A DNA stretch of 64,000 nucleotides, taken from assembly GCA_030524105.1 (NCBI GenBank), contig JAUNHE010000004.1:62001-126000 (forward strand). Reading direction: 5' to 3'. Below are positions 35,363-45,245 of this stretch, piece after piece. Source of the stretch: Rothia sp. (in: high G+C Gram-positive bacteria) (GTDB taxonomy: Bacteria; Actinomycetota; Actinomycetes; Actinomycetales; Micrococcaceae). A program made the position numbers and the translations under genes. Numbering within the stretch: the first letter of the stretch is position 1; each line of letters begins with the position of its first letter. The notes below the pieces were generated by a model. It was not told where the DNA came from, ran no database searches, and was given only the letters and a program-made list of their open reading frames with translations.

Positions 35363-36670
35363 GTTCTTGTGTTTACATCATCTGCACTCTTAACCGACCA
35401 TTACGAGTTAACCATGCTCCAGGCAGCCTTAGAATCGGGAACAGCTCAACGGCACTGTGTTTTTGAAGTCTTTGCCAGACGGCTTGCTGACGGCCGGCGC
35501 TACGGGGTCCTTGCCGGAACCGGGCGTTTTCTTGAAGGTCTGGCTAATTTCCGTTTTGGCCACGATGAACTAGAGTATTTAGCGCAAACCAGGGTGGTCA
35601 ACGATGCCACCCTAGAGTACTTACAAGACTTTCGTTTTACCGGCAACATCTACGGTTATGCCGAAGGGGAAATCTATTTTCCCCACTCACCGGTGCTACA
35701 GGTTGAAGCTAGCTTTGCCCAGGCCTGCATCCTAGAAACCTATCTCTTGTCCATCCTTAACTACGATTCTGCGGTGGCTTCAGCTGCTTCTAGGATGTCC
35801 CTTGCCGCAGGCAGACGGCCCTGCCTTGAGATGGGCAGCCGCCGGGCCCAGGAAATGGCTGCCATTGCAGCGGCCCGTGCCGCCATCATCGCCGGTTTTA
35901 CCGCCACCTCCAATCTGGAAGCTGGCCGACGCTACGGGCTGCACACTATCGGAACCTCTGCCCATGCCTTTACCCTACTTCACGACAGTGAGGAAGAAGC
36001 TTTCCGGGCTCAGCTCAAGTCCCTGGGGGTAGAAACCACCTTACTTGTCGATACCTACGATGTAGAAAAAGCCGTTCGATTAGCCGTAAAACTAGCAGGG
36101 CCCAAGCTTGGTGGCGTGCGTTTAGACTCCGGTGACCTGGTGGCCCAGGCCAGCTGGGTCCGCCAACTTCTGGACGAGTTAGGCAATAGCTCCACCAAAA
36201 TTACCGTCACGTCTGATCTTGACGAATACGCTATTGCCTCCCTAGCGGCAGCCCCAGTGAACTCCTACGGGGTGGGCACCAAGTTAGTGACCGGCTCCGG
36301 GGCCCCCACCTCTTCTATGGTTTATAAGGTTGTTGCCCGCGAAAACAGCCTAGGTCAGCTGGAGCCAGTTGCCAAGGCCTCCAGCGGCAAGGCCTCCCTG
36401 GGCGGGCGTAAACACGCCATGAGACGGATCAACAAGGCCGGTGTTGCCAGTGCTGAAGTTATTGGTGTTGACGTTCAGGCTCCAGCAGACTCCAATGATC
36501 GGGAACTGCTGGTTACATACGTTAAGGATGGCCGGGTAGTCGACGGGTATACTGGTGCCCAAGGAGTCCGACGGGCAGCTGAACGCCATGCCAGATCCTT
36601 ACGTGAATTGCCCCGGGCGGCCAGCAGACTCTCCCACGGAGACCCCGTTATCCCCACCGAATTTGTCTAA
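35360..36670 (+). CDS. pncB: Nicotinate phosphoribosyltransferase
   Basis: 436 aa. Motifs LTDHYELTMLQAALESG (active-site His/Tyr region), GSRRAQEMAAIAAARAA and RLDSGDLVAQA identify the NAPRTase family. It makes nicotinate mononucleotide from nicotinate, the Preiss-Handler step. The start is GTG at 35360; GTG at 35369 is also possible. It is 30 nt before pncA, so the two form an NAD salvage operon. Confidence 0.94.
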   Translation: MVLVFTSSALLTDHYELTMLQAALESGTAQRHCVFEVFARRLADGRRYGVLAGTGRFLEGLANFRFGHDELEYLAQTRVVNDATLEYLQDFRFTGNIYGYAEGEIYFPHSPVLQVEASFAQACILETYLLSILNYDSAVASAASRMSLAAGRRPCLEMGSRRAQEMAAIAAARAAIIAGFTATSNLEAGRRYGLHTIGTSAHAFTLLHDSEEEAFRAQLKSLGVETTLLVDTYDVEKAVRLAVKLAGPKLGGVRLDSGDLVAQASWVRQLLDELGNSSTKITVTSDLDEYAIASLAAAPVNSYGVGTKLVTGSGAPTSSMVYKVVARENSLGQLEPVAKASSGKASLGGRKHAMRRINKAGVASAEVIGVDVQAPADSNDRELLVTYVKDGRVVDGYTGAQGVRRAAERHARSLRELPRAASRLSHGDPVIPTEFV

Positions 36671-36700
36671 CCCCAACCCAACACACCCGAAAGTAAAACG

Positions 36701-37315
36701 ATGACCAGAGCCCTGCTTATTGTTGATGTCCAAAATGACTTTTGTGAAGGCGGCAGCCTAGCCAGCAAAGAGGGAGCGCAGGTGGCTACGGCTATCAGCG
36801 AATACGTTGAGGATCACCACAGCGACTATGGAGCCATCCTGGCCACCCAGGACTGGCATATTGATCCGGGCCAGCATTTCTCTGATACCCCCGACTACCG
36901 CACCAGCTGGCCCGTCCATTGCCAGGCAGATACCCCGGGGGCAGACCTGCACCCCAATCTGGACAGCGACTATATCCAGGCCTATTTTCGTAAGGGCCAA
37001 TACCAAGGAGCCTATTCCGCCTTTGAAGGCCTCCTTGCCCCCGAAGATACCGTCCTAACAGGTGAGCGCACGGCCGGCGCCGCCCAGGAAGACCACCCCA
37101 CCCTTTCCTTAGATGACTGGCTGCAAGAGCGGGGTATCACCGATATTGACGTGGTAGGTATTGCCACCGAGTACTGCGTCAAAGCAACAGCTTTAGACGC
37201 TGTCGATGCCGGCTACGAGACCAGGGTCTTACAGGAGTTAACCGCCCCCATCTGCCAGCAAGACTGCCCGCAGGTCTACCGGGAACTGGAGCAGGCCGGG
37301 GTGGAGGTTATTTAG
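36701..37315 (+). CDS. pncA: Nicotinamidase
   Basis: 204 aa, isochorismatase-like hydrolase. The catalytic Asp is in LIVDVQNDF, the metal-site motif is DWHIDPGQHF, the Lys is in FRKGQ, and the nucleophile Cys is in VGIATEYCVKAT. It converts nicotinamide to nicotinate, the substrate of the upstream pncB product. In mycobacteria the homologue activates pyrazinamide. Confidence 0.95.
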   Translation: MTRALLIVDVQNDFCEGGSLASKEGAQVATAISEYVEDHHSDYGAILATQDWHIDPGQHFSDTPDYRTSWPVHCQADTPGADLHPNLDSDYIQAYFRKGQYQGAYSAFEGLLAPEDTVLTGERTAGAAQEDHPTLSLDDWLQERGITDIDVVGIATEYCVKATALDAVDAGYETRVLQELTAPICQQDCPQVYRELEQAGVEVI

Positions 37316-37350
37316 GCAGGTGCAGCACCGCCTGCTCTAGAGGGCCGGCC

Positions 37351-39144
37351 CTAGTTTCTGCCAACAAACCAGGCCGCTAGTTTATCAATCCTGGCCTGGA
37401 TTTGTTGGGCCGTTGCCTGGGCCACGGCCGGGCCGCCGCAGGCTCGGCGTAACTCATTATGAATAGCTCCGTGCGGTTTTCCTGAACGGACAGCGTAGGC
37501 AGAGACATTTTTAGCCAACTGGTTGCGTAACTGCTTAAGCTGGCGGTGGTCCAGCACACCAGCAGCCTCAGTCCGGGGGCGGCGGGCGGCATGTTCTTGC
37601 TGGCGGGCCCGGAGCAGGGTGCCCACCTGGTCTGCATCCAGGAGGCCGGGAATGCCCAGGTAGTCCTGCTCCTCGACCGAACCCAGTTCTACCTGGCCGG
37701 CAGCGTACTCGGAACCGTCATAGAGGACCCCGTGGAAGGAGGCCTGGGATCCGATAGCCTCAAATTTTCCGGCAGCTAACTGGGCTGAGGCCTGCTGCTC
37801 CCGGTTGGCTTCTTCGAGCAGGTGATCGTCTAAACCTTCGTTAAGCGGGTCCACTGGGTCCTGCTGCTGGACGCTCTCCAGGGCGTGGTCTCGTTCCGTT
37901 TCCATTTCGTTGGCCAAGACCATCAACTGCGGTACCGAAGGCAGAAAAACAGAGGCGGTCTCACCCCGTCTACGGGCCCGGACGAATCTGCCAACGGCCT
38001 GGGCAAAAAAGAGGGGGGTGCTGGTTGAGGTGGCATAAACACCAACAGCTAACCTGGGCACGTCTACCCCTTCAGAGACCATTCGCACCGCTACCATCCA
38101 GCTTTGATTTCCGGCAGAAAAATCCTCAATTTTTTGGGAGGCACTTTTGTCGTCAGAGAGCACCAGGGTGGGTTTTTGGCCGGTGATGTGCTGGAGCTGG
38201 GCAGCATAGGCCCTGGCGTCCTCGTGATCGCTGGCAATAACCAGCCCCCCGGCATCTGGCACACTCTGGCGTACCTGCATCAGCCGCTGGTTGGCGGCCT
38301 GCAGTACGGTGGGTATCCACTGGCCTTTAGGGTCCAGGGCCGTGCGCCAGGCCTGGGCCGTGACGTCCTTGCTAAAGCCCTCCCCCAGGTTGGCCGCAAT
38401 TTCTTGGCCGGCAGAGGTGCGCCAACGCATCTGGCCCGAATAAGCCATAAAGATGACGGGCCTAACAACGTGATCTTTGAGGGCAGGGCCGTAACCGTAA
38501 GAATAGTCTGCTCGGGAGCGCAGCAGGCCGTCTGTACCTTCTTCGTAGCGAATAAAAGGTATTTTGGCCTGGTCTGAGCGGAAGGGAGTGCCCGTTAAGG
38601 CCAGGCGGCGAAGAGCCGGCTCAAAAGCCTCCTGGAGGCCATCGCCCCAGGTGAGAGCATCCCCGGCATGGTGGATTTCATCCAAAATCACCAGGGTTCG
38701 GGCGTTTTCGGTGCGGGCCCGGTGCAGCAGAGGTTTATTGGCCACCTGGGAATAGGTAAGGGCAACTCCTTGAAAACCTTGAGCGTGAGAGCCGTCCGAA
38801 TTTTTAAAATTAGGGTCTATGGAGATTCCCACCCTGGCCGCCGCATCTGCCCACTGCTTTTTGAGGTGGTCGGTGGGGGCTACTACGGTAAGCCGATTGA
38901 TAGTCCCCCGGTTAAAGAGCTCTTTGGCCACGGTTAAGGCAAAGGTGGTTTTTCCAGCGCCGGGAGTGGCTACAGCCATAAAGTCCTGGGGGTTGCTCTT
39001 AAAATATTTATGCATGGCCTCAGCCTGCCAGGCCCGCAATTTGGTAGCAGTACCCCAGGCGGCGCGGTTAGGGTAGGCCGGGGATAGCTCTGGGCTGGGC
39101 GTGGGGGCAGCATCGAATAAGGCTGGCTGATCTTGCTGGCTCAT
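37351..39144 (-). CDS. DEAD/DEAH-box superfamily 2 helicase
   Basis: 597 aa. The Walker A motif is ATPGAGKTTFAL near residue 60, Walker B is VILDEIHHAGD near 150, motif III-like ALTGTPFRSD follows, and motif VI is FAQAVGRFVRARR near 390. The layout resembles the restriction-enzyme-type/UvrB-like SF2 helicases conserved in actinobacteria. A C-terminal 200-residue region has no motif I recognise. It lies 17 nt after the DUF3039 gene, probably in one transcript. Confidence 0.85.
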   Translation of the reverse strand: MSQQDQPALFDAAPTPSPELSPAYPNRAAWGTATKLRAWQAEAMHKYFKSNPQDFMAVATPGAGKTTFALTVAKELFNRGTINRLTVVAPTDHLKKQWADAAARVGISIDPNFKNSDGSHAQGFQGVALTYSQVANKPLLHRARTENARTLVILDEIHHAGDALTWGDGLQEAFEPALRRLALTGTPFRSDQAKIPFIRYEEGTDGLLRSRADYSYGYGPALKDHVVRPVIFMAYSGQMRWRTSAGQEIAANLGEGFSKDVTAQAWRTALDPKGQWIPTVLQAANQRLMQVRQSVPDAGGLVIASDHEDARAYAAQLQHITGQKPTLVLSDDKSASQKIEDFSAGNQSWMVAVRMVSEGVDVPRLAVGVYATSTSTPLFFAQAVGRFVRARRRGETASVFLPSVPQLMVLANEMETERDHALESVQQQDPVDPLNEGLDDHLLEEANREQQASAQLAAGKFEAIGSQASFHGVLYDGSEYAAGQVELGSVEEQDYLGIPGLLDADQVGTLLRARQQEHAARRPRTEAAGVLDHRQLKQLRNQLAKNVSAYAVRSGKPHGAIHNELRRACGGPAVAQATAQQIQARIDKLAAWFVGRN

Positions 39145-39161
39145 AGACAGATAGGCCTCGA

Positions 39162-39458
39162 TTACTTGTCCTGGGATCCCTCGTCTTTGCCGGGGCGCAA
39201 ACCATCATAGATGGCCTTACATTCTGGGCAGACCGGAAACTTTTGAGGGTCCCGGCCGGGTGTCCAAACCTTACCGCACAGGGCCCGTACCGGGGTGCCG
39301 TTCAGGGCAGACTCCATGATTTTTTCTTTGCGGACGTAGTGGCTAAAGCGCTCGTGGTCGCCAGGCTCTACCTCCTGGGTTTCTTCCCGTTCCAGCAGGG
39401 CGGTTCCAGCCTGGCCCTCGCTGCTAAAGGGATCTTCAATACCGGGAATTGATGACAT
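39162..39458 (-). CDS. DUF3039 family protein
   Basis: 98 aa. The conserved core ERFSHYVRKEKIMESALNG leads to CGKVWTPGRDPQKFPVCPEC, which has a Cys and a CxxC likely to bind zinc. The N-terminal 35 residues are acidic and probably disordered. Function unknown. It is the first gene of a two-gene unit with the helicase. Confidence 0.83.
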   Translation of the reverse strand: MSSIPGIEDPFSSEGQAGTALLEREETQEVEPGDHERFSHYVRKEKIMESALNGTPVRALCGKVWTPGRDPQKFPVCPECKAIYDGLRPGKDEGSQDK

Positions 39459-39567
39459 AATTCTCCTCCAGATTTTAGCTCTAGCCTATTCTAACTGGCT
39501 TAGGGTTAGACTGTCAGCACAGAGTCGGGCCAGTCGTCTTCTTGGCTGGCCAGGCTCATCAGTCTCA

Positions 39568-40488
39568 TCAAAAGAGGGCTGTCATCAGCGCCGTTCTAGC
39601 TTTAACAACGCGGGCATCGTCCAGGCCTACCACATCAAATAATTCCAGCAGCCTCTGACGGACCCGGTTTTTCTGGTCAGCCTCAACCTGCTTAAAGAGG
39701 CTGAGCAGACGGTTAAAGGCGTCCTCGACGTGGCCGGCAGCCAGGTCTAGATCGGCAACGTTAAACTGGGCTTCTAGATCGGTGGGATCAGCTGCTGCTG
39801 CCTGGCGCTGCTGGCCGGCATCCAGCTTCTCAACCCTAGCTAGCAGATTTACCTGGGCTAAACCGTATTTAGCCTGCCTGTCGGCAGGGTTTTCTTTGAG
39901 GGCTTTCCCATAAGCCTGCTGGGCTCCAGCGTAATCATGGCGTTCTAGAGCATCTAGGGCTTCTTGGTGCAGGGGATCTAGCGGTTCATCTTCCGCAGCC
40001 GTAGCCGGTGCAAAACCGCCCGGTAGCTGCTGTTGGGCTGCAATGCTCAGCAGCTGCTGCACCAGATCTTGCAGCTGTTCCTGGCTCACCTGCGAGTTAA
40101 AGAGCGGGGCTGGCTGACCGGCCACAATAGCGATAGCAGCCGGTACTGACTGAACCTGAAAGGCCTGAGCAATCTCTGGCAGCCTGCTGATGTCTACCGC
40201 TGCTAGCAGCAGATTTCCTGCTGCCGCGTTAACCAGCTCTTCAAGCTGGCTGAGGGTTTCTAGTGAGGCAGGTGAATGCTGGGCGTAGAGACAGAAGATC
40301 ACCACACCCTGGGATGAGAGCTGCACATAGTGCTGAAAATCTTCCGGGGTCTGCAGATCAAAGCGCCAGGAGGAGCCGGCTGCAGGAGCAGCAGCTTCCT
40401 GCTGGGTTTCTTGAGCCGCAAGCTGGGATAGATCTGGGGCACGACGGACAGAGGCAGGTATCGACGTTTCTTTGGGATTATTGCTCAC
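39568..40488 (-). CDS. YbbN-like thioredoxin-fold/TPR protein
   Basis: 306 aa. A thioredoxin-like domain spans about residues 40-150, but the active-site position reads CLYAQHSPAS rather than CxxC, so it is not a redox thioredoxin. The C-terminal half has TPR-like repeats (DYAGAQQAYGKALKENPADRQAKYGLAQV). This architecture is that of the YbbN/CnoX co-chaperones and of Rv1324. The start is GTG at 40486-40488. Confidence 0.88.
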   Translation of the reverse strand: MSNNPKETSIPASVRRAPDLSQLAAQETQQEAAAPAAGSSWRFDLQTPEDFQHYVQLSSQGVVIFCLYAQHSPASLETLSQLEELVNAAAGNLLLAAVDISRLPEIAQAFQVQSVPAAIAIVAGQPAPLFNSQVSQEQLQDLVQQLLSIAAQQQLPGGFAPATAAEDEPLDPLHQEALDALERHDYAGAQQAYGKALKENPADRQAKYGLAQVNLLARVEKLDAGQQRQAAAADPTDLEAQFNVADLDLAAGHVEDAFNRLLSLFKQVEADQKNRVRQRLLELFDVVGLDDARVVKARTALMTALF

Positions 40489-40683
40489 AATTCTTTATCT
40501 TCTCATATTCTGGGCTGGCAGGGCTAATATTGCCTCTTTAGACCGGAATAAGGTTTAGGTAAAAGTCTTAAAAGGTTTCTTAAACTAGCAAGTGAGCTAA
40601 GAGGCTCGTGGATAAGCTTGCTCCTAGCGGGCAGCTGCTAGGCTAAAAACTGCAAGCCTTTTGGTCGACAAGAAACGTGAGCT

Positions 40684-42033
40684 ATGAATTCAGCAACCCC
40701 GCAGGAGGAGCCAACCCCCACCGGCCCAGACGCTGAAGGCCAGCAGCCGCCTTCTCCTAGGGGTCAGCAAGACAGTGCCCTGCGTAGAGGCTGGAAAAAA
40801 ATAAGAGCTTTAGCCTACTCCCAGCAGCAAAAACCCAGGATGCTTATTCCGGGAGCCCAACCCAAAATGCGTTTTAGGCCTCCCACGCTAGCTACTACCG
40901 TCTCTGAGGAAAAACCCGATGCAGACCAGGGCCAGCAGCCAGCCGCGCCAGTAGAGCGCAGTCAAAAATTTGAACGCCCGGAAATCACGGTGGCCAAGCC
41001 AATTTTTGTGGGGTTTATGGTCAGCATTGGGGTGGGCATCGCCCTGCTCTGCCTGTGGGTCCTCACCAATATTGGGGCTTTATCCGGTTGGATTGTGGGA
41101 GCACTTTTTGTGGCCCTGGGCCTGGACCCGGCGGTACAAAAGCTGGAAAAACTGGGGCTGCCCCGCATAGCCGGAGTCTTTACCGTTGTTATTGCCTTTG
41201 CTTTAAGCCTGCTGGGCCTGCTGTCTTGGGTTATTCCCAAGGTTGCCAACCAGACAGTGCAGCTTATTAATGGTTTTCCGGATACTTTTGAACAGTTTCT
41301 TAATTCTTCATTTTTTACCGGAATAGATGAGAAATTTAAAATTAGAAACTGGGTAGATAATGAAGTAAACGAAAGCTTCGCCGCTATCACCAGTGATACA
41401 AACGTTGTGAGCGGCTTCCTTAATAGTTTGGCAACGGCAGGATCAACGGTTGCCAATATTATCACCGGCACCATCATTGTGCTTTTTCTTTCCCTTTACT
41501 TTTTAGCTTCCCTGCCTATGATGAAAGCCTGGCTTGTGCGCCTCACTCCGGCTAGCAGACGCCAGCGGGTGGGGCTGCTGACAGAAAAGGTTACCGGCTC
41601 TGTAGGAAACTATGTCATGGGTCAGGCTATTGTAGCCCTGCTCAACGGCAGCTACGCCTTAATCATTATGCTTATTACTCAGGTTCCCTACCCCCAGCTG
41701 CTCACTCTCTTTGTGGTGATTCTAGCTTTTATTCCCCTCATCGGTGGCGTCAGCGCCGGGGTACTTGTTAGCCTGCTCAGCCTGATGTCCAGCTGGCATA
41801 CCGCACTCATTTTTGCCATCTGCTACTTCATTTATCTTCAGGTAGAGGCCTACTTTATTTCACCGCGTATTATGTCTAAGGCCGTGGCTGTTCCCGGCGG
41901 TGTGGCTGTTATTGCCGTTGCTGCCGGCGGGGCCCTCTGGGGGGTCCTGGGTGCTCTGATTGCTATACCGGTGGCAGCGTCCCTGCTCATCTTGGTACAA
42001 GAAGTACTCATCCCCCGCCAGGACCAGCACTAG
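40684..42033 (+). CDS. AI-2E family transporter
   Basis: 449 aa. The first 95 residues are polar and disordered-looking (Pro/Gln/Glu-rich). Then come about eight transmembrane segments with family motifs PAVQKLEKLGLPRIAGV and VILAFIPLIGGVSAGVL. It is a permease of the AI-2E/PerM family whose substrate varies (autoinducer, Na+/H+ antiport); none can be assigned. It is divergent from the YbbN-like gene. Confidence 0.88.
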   Translation: MNSATPQEEPTPTGPDAEGQQPPSPRGQQDSALRRGWKKIRALAYSQQQKPRMLIPGAQPKMRFRPPTLATTVSEEKPDADQGQQPAAPVERSQKFERPEITVAKPIFVGFMVSIGVGIALLCLWVLTNIGALSGWIVGALFVALGLDPAVQKLEKLGLPRIAGVFTVVIAFALSLLGLLSWVIPKVANQTVQLINGFPDTFEQFLNSSFFTGIDEKFKIRNWVDNEVNESFAAITSDTNVVSGFLNSLATAGSTVANIITGTIIVLFLSLYFLASLPMMKAWLVRLTPASRRQRVGLLTEKVTGSVGNYVMGQAIVALLNGSYALIIMLITQVPYPQLLTLFVVILAFIPLIGGVSAGVLVSLLSLMSSWHTALIFAICYFIYLQVEAYFISPRIMSKAVAVPGGVAVIAVAAGGALWGVLGALIAIPVAASLLILVQEVLIPRQDQH

Positions 42034-42077
42034 TAGCCCCGTCCTGGCCGGTTCACAGGCTCAACATAAAACTAGAA

Positions 42078-42923
42078 CTAGCGGGCTTGGGGATCCTGTA
42101 GCGGACTGATCAGCCCATCTCGCCAGGCCGTTTCTTGAATCTCTTCAGCCACCGGGCCCTCCCAGTAGCTGGGTAATTCTGTCTCTTTTCCGGTCAGAAT
42201 AGTCACAATCTTATTGAGGGCAGCAGTCACATACTTTTCACCAACCCACAGGTGTTTAGCCCCGGCACAGGGAATCACCTGTACCCGTGGAACGGCAGAG
42301 AAACGGTAGATGGCGCTAGCTGGTGGGCAAAATTCGTCGTATTCGGGCACCAGGGCATAAATAGGTTTGTTCACAAGGTTCCAGGCGTCTAGTTCCACCG
42401 GGTGCACCCTTTTGAGCGGGGGGCTCAGCAGGATCACTCCGGTAAAAAGATCCCGGTATTTTTCCTGGGCTGCATATTTAAGGATAAGTTCGGTACCAAA
42501 AGACCAGCCCACCAACCAGCGGTTAGGAAACTGATGCTCAGCGGCCCAGGTGATCATGGCGTCCACGTCCTGCTCTTCGGCAAAGCCGCCGTCAAAGACC
42601 CCTTCCGAACGTCCCCGCTGGGAGCTGGTGCCCCGCGTATTAAAGCGGATCACGGCAATATCGGCCAGGGCAGGTAGCCGGAAAGAGGCCTTCTTATAGA
42701 GGTGCGAATCCATGTAGCCCCCCTGGGTGGGCAGCGGATGAAAAGTCAGTAGACTGGCCTGAGGCTCAGCAGCTTCTGGCAGGGCAATCTCACCCACCAG
42801 GGTCTTGTTATCCGCTGTTGTCACCTCAAAATTTTCTCGCCAGGCCGGTAGAACGGTTCTTGAACGAATGATGCTCGGTTCTGCCGGCTGGCTGTACTGG
42901 TAGCTGCGGGGGTCAAAGGTCAT
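42078..42923 (-). CDS. Alpha/beta hydrolase
   Basis: 281 aa. The nucleophile elbow is GWSFGTE near residue 144; the oxyanion and strand motifs are LLTFHPLPTQGGYMDS and VIRFNTRGTSSQRG, as in the dienelactone hydrolase-like/YpfH group of conserved actinobacterial hydrolases. The catalytic His is probably in AGAKHLWVG. The substrate is unknown. Confidence 0.85.
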   Translation of the reverse strand: MTFDPRSYQYSQPAEPSIIRSRTVLPAWRENFEVTTADNKTLVGEIALPEAAEPQASLLTFHPLPTQGGYMDSHLYKKASFRLPALADIAVIRFNTRGTSSQRGRSEGVFDGGFAEEQDVDAMITWAAEHQFPNRWLVGWSFGTELILKYAAQEKYRDLFTGVILLSPPLKRVHPVELDAWNLVNKPIYALVPEYDEFCPPASAIYRFSAVPRVQVIPCAGAKHLWVGEKYVTAALNKIVTILTGKETELPSYWEGPVAEEIQETAWRDGLISPLQDPQAR

Positions 42924-42963
42924 GGTACCAATCTATCGTTCTTTGGGGGCAAGTCAGGGCTTA

Positions 42964-43299
42964 TCATGCCCGGCGTGAGCGGCTTTGCCAGCAATAGCGA
43001 TGCCAGTGTCGTCGTTCTGCTACAGCCCGCTCCTGCCCAAAAAGATGGTCGTCTTCCCACACCACAAGATGGGCTGTTTGGGGAGGAATACTTCTGGAGC
43101 ATTCCGGGCAGGTATAGGTCTTGACCGCGTTAACCGCCGGCATGTACTGAACATACCAGTCACCGTCAGCAGCGTGTTCCACCGTGGGCGCTGGATCCAA
43201 AATGCGAGAAATATCTCTCACACCACCGGAAGAATTCCGGTGCTTACTAGTAGAAACAGACCTTGCCTGTCCTCGGTGGGCTCGGGATTTACGGGGCAT
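42964..43299 (-). CDS. Small conserved zinc-binding-like protein
   Basis: 111 aa. A basic Ser/Arg-rich N-terminus leads to YVQYMPAVNAVKTYTCPECSRSI, then a His/Cys cluster RRHWHRYCWQ. CPEC plus the later His and Cys could bind a metal. I recall similar small proteins next to nucS in actinobacteria, sometimes annotated as ATP/GTP-binding, but no nucleotide motif is visible here. Function unknown. It is 40 nt upstream of the hydrolase gene on the same strand. Confidence 0.7.
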   Translation of the reverse strand: MPRKSRAHRGQARSVSTSKHRNSSGGVRDISRILDPAPTVEHAADGDWYVQYMPAVNAVKTYTCPECSRSIPPQTAHLVVWEDDHLFGQERAVAERRHWHRYCWQSRSRRA

Positions 43300-43417
43300 A
43301 CTCTCTATTGTGACATACCCTGCACTCTTTCAAAGTTTTAAAACCAGCTAGCTTAAGCACAGGCAGCTGCTAGAGCCCGGTTAGCAGCTAGGCACAAGGT
43401 TTGTTAGAGTTGGTGGC

Positions 43418-44137
43418 GTGCGTCTTGTTATTGCTGAATGCTCCGTTGATTACCGGGGGCGGCTCAACGCCCACCTTCCCCGAGCCAAGCGGCTCATCAT
43501 GGTTAAAAACGACGGATCGGTTTTAATCCATTCTGACGGTGGCTCCTACAAACCGCTGAACTGGATGAGCCCGCCTGCCAGCATGCACATAGCCCAGCAA
43601 GACGAACTTGCCCGCACCCAAAGTTTTGACCTCAGCCAAGACCCAGAGCTGCTGCAACTGTGGCGGGTTCAGGCCAGCAAAAGTGACGACCTTCTCACCA
43701 TCCGAATCTACAGTATTGAGGGTGAACTCAGCCAGGACCTTGGTAAAGATCCTGGCCTGGTAAAAGACGGAGTAGAGGCCGACCTCCAGCGGCTGCTAGC
43801 CGAACAGATCGAGACCCTGGGCAAGGGCTACACGCTGATCCGCCGTGAATACCCTACCGCCATTGGTCCGGTGGACATTATGGCCAGGGATTCACAGGGA
43901 GCGGCAGTTGCCATTGAACTTAAACGTATTGGCGATATTGACGGGGTGGAGCAGCTGACCCGCTACCTAGAGCTGCTTAACCGGGACCCACTTTTGGCTC
44001 CGGTTAAAGGCGTCTTTGCCGCCCAAAAGATTAAACCGCAAGCTAAAGTCCTAGCCCAGGACAGGGGTATCCGCTGTCTGAGCCTAGACTACGAGGCCAT
44101 GCGCGGCCAAGATGACAGCGAAGCCCGGCTTTTCTAG
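43418..44137 (+). CDS. nucS: Mismatch-specific endonuclease NucS/EndoMS
   Basis: 239 aa, full length. The N-terminal DNA-binding/dimerisation domain starts [19 protein letters not shown] (GTG start). The PD-(D/E)xK nuclease site is GPVDIMARD followed by [11 protein letters not shown]. NucS provides mutS/mutL-independent mismatch repair in actinobacteria and archaea and usually binds the sliding clamp. It is divergent from the small zinc-like protein. It corresponds to Rv1321. Confidence 0.95.
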   Translation: MRLVIAECSVDYRGRLNAHLPRAKRLIMVKNDGSVLIHSDGGSYKPLNWMSPPASMHIAQQDELARTQSFDLSQDPELLQLWRVQASKSDDLLTIRIYSIEGELSQDLGKDPGLVKDGVEADLQRLLAEQIETLGKGYTLIRREYPTAIGPVDIMARDSQGAAVAIELKRIGDIDGVEQLTRYLELLNRDPLLAPVKGVFAAQKIKPQAKVLAQDRGIRCLSLDYEAMRGQDDSEARLF

Positions 44138-44213
44138 CTAAATTGAGACGCTGGATCAAATGCCAGGTCACCTTGAGCCAATAAAAACTACCCTAGAAGA
44201 TCTTATACTTAGG

Positions 44214-45230
44214 TCAGCTTTGTTTGCTCTCTGCGATAGTGACGACTGTTTTACCCCGCGAACGACCGGTGGCAACCTTGTGAAGTGCCTCGTTGATTTC
44301 GGTGAAGGGATAAACCGTGTCTATTGACGGTTTGAGTTGGATCTCGGTCAGAAGCTGGGCGACCTGGCGCAGTTGAGCACCGTTGGCTTGAACAAAAATA
44401 AAGTCGTATTTCACGTTACGGCGTTTGGCCATTTGATCAAATTTGCGGCCAGCTAAGCCAAAGAGTAGTTGTTTTGGTTTGGACAGGCCCATACGTTGGG
44501 CAAAAGAAGCGTTAGGCATTGCTTTTAGGGACACCAGATGGCCTGCTGGTTTTAAGATACTCATCTGTTTTTCGGTTTCGGCACCACCAAGAGTGTCCAG
44601 TGCGTAGTCGATCTTAGATAAGACTGCAGTGTAGTCCTCGGTCTTATAGTCCAAGAACTGGTCCGCACCGAGTGCAAGGACTCGTTCTTTATTCTCAGCT
44701 GAGCCGTTAGTAATAACTGTCAAACCCCTTAACTTTGCAATGGGGATAGCCATCGCTCCAACACCACCAGTACCTCCAGAAATAAATATGGTTTTCCCAG
44801 CTTGGGCAGCCAATAAGTCAAGTGCTTGCATGACGGTCAGAGCGGTCAAGGGAACAGCAGCGGCTTCAACATCACTAAGGTAGGCGGGTACTTTAGCGAG
44901 CGCGTCAAGGTTGACGGCAATATATTCGGCAAAAGCACCGATACCGTCAAACGGCAACCGGGCAAAGACACGATCACCAAGAGATAAGCCGTGACTAGTA
45001 CCTTTAATGGATTCAATCGTTCCCACCAGTTCATTTCCCGCTGTCAGCGGTAATTGATAAGGGGTGATAAGTTTGACCTCGCCCCGGGTAATCATATTGT
45101 CAAGCGGGTTAACTCCGGCGGTGAGAACCTTCACCAATGCCTGGCCCTCTGTAGGTATTGGGGTGGGAATTTCTTGAAGCTGAAGTTCAAGATTGTTTTT
45201 GTTGTAGTTGGTAAGCTGGGCTGCTTTCAC
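44214..45230 (-). CDS. NADP-dependent zinc-type oxidoreductase (quinone reductase-like)
   Basis: 338 aa, medium-chain dehydrogenase without zinc-ligand cysteines. The cofactor motif is ISGGTGGVGAMAIP and a family motif is YALDTLGGAETEKQM. The sequence style (Lys/Asn/Ile-rich, no Cys-zinc motif) resembles Lactobacillales quinone oxidoreductases more than its neighbours. It stands alone between nucS and atpC. The start is GTG with AAGGA upstream and a 12-bp palindrome directly before that. Transfer from Firmicutes is likely but unproven. Confidence 0.85.
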   Translation of the reverse strand: MKAAQLTNYNKNNLELQLQEIPTPIPTEGQALVKVLTAGVNPLDNMITRGEVKLITPYQLPLTAGNELVGTIESIKGTSHGLSLGDRVFARLPFDGIGAFAEYIAVNLDALAKVPAYLSDVEAAAVPLTALTVMQALDLLAAQAGKTIFISGGTGGVGAMAIPIAKLRGLTVITNGSAENKERVLALGADQFLDYKTEDYTAVLSKIDYALDTLGGAETEKQMSILKPAGHLVSLKAMPNASFAQRMGLSKPKQLLFGLAGRKFDQMAKRRNVKYDFIFVQANGAQLRQVAQLLTEIQLKPSIDTVYPFTEINEALHKVATGRSRGKTVVTIAESKQS

Positions 45231-45245
45231 AAAATTCCTTAAATA

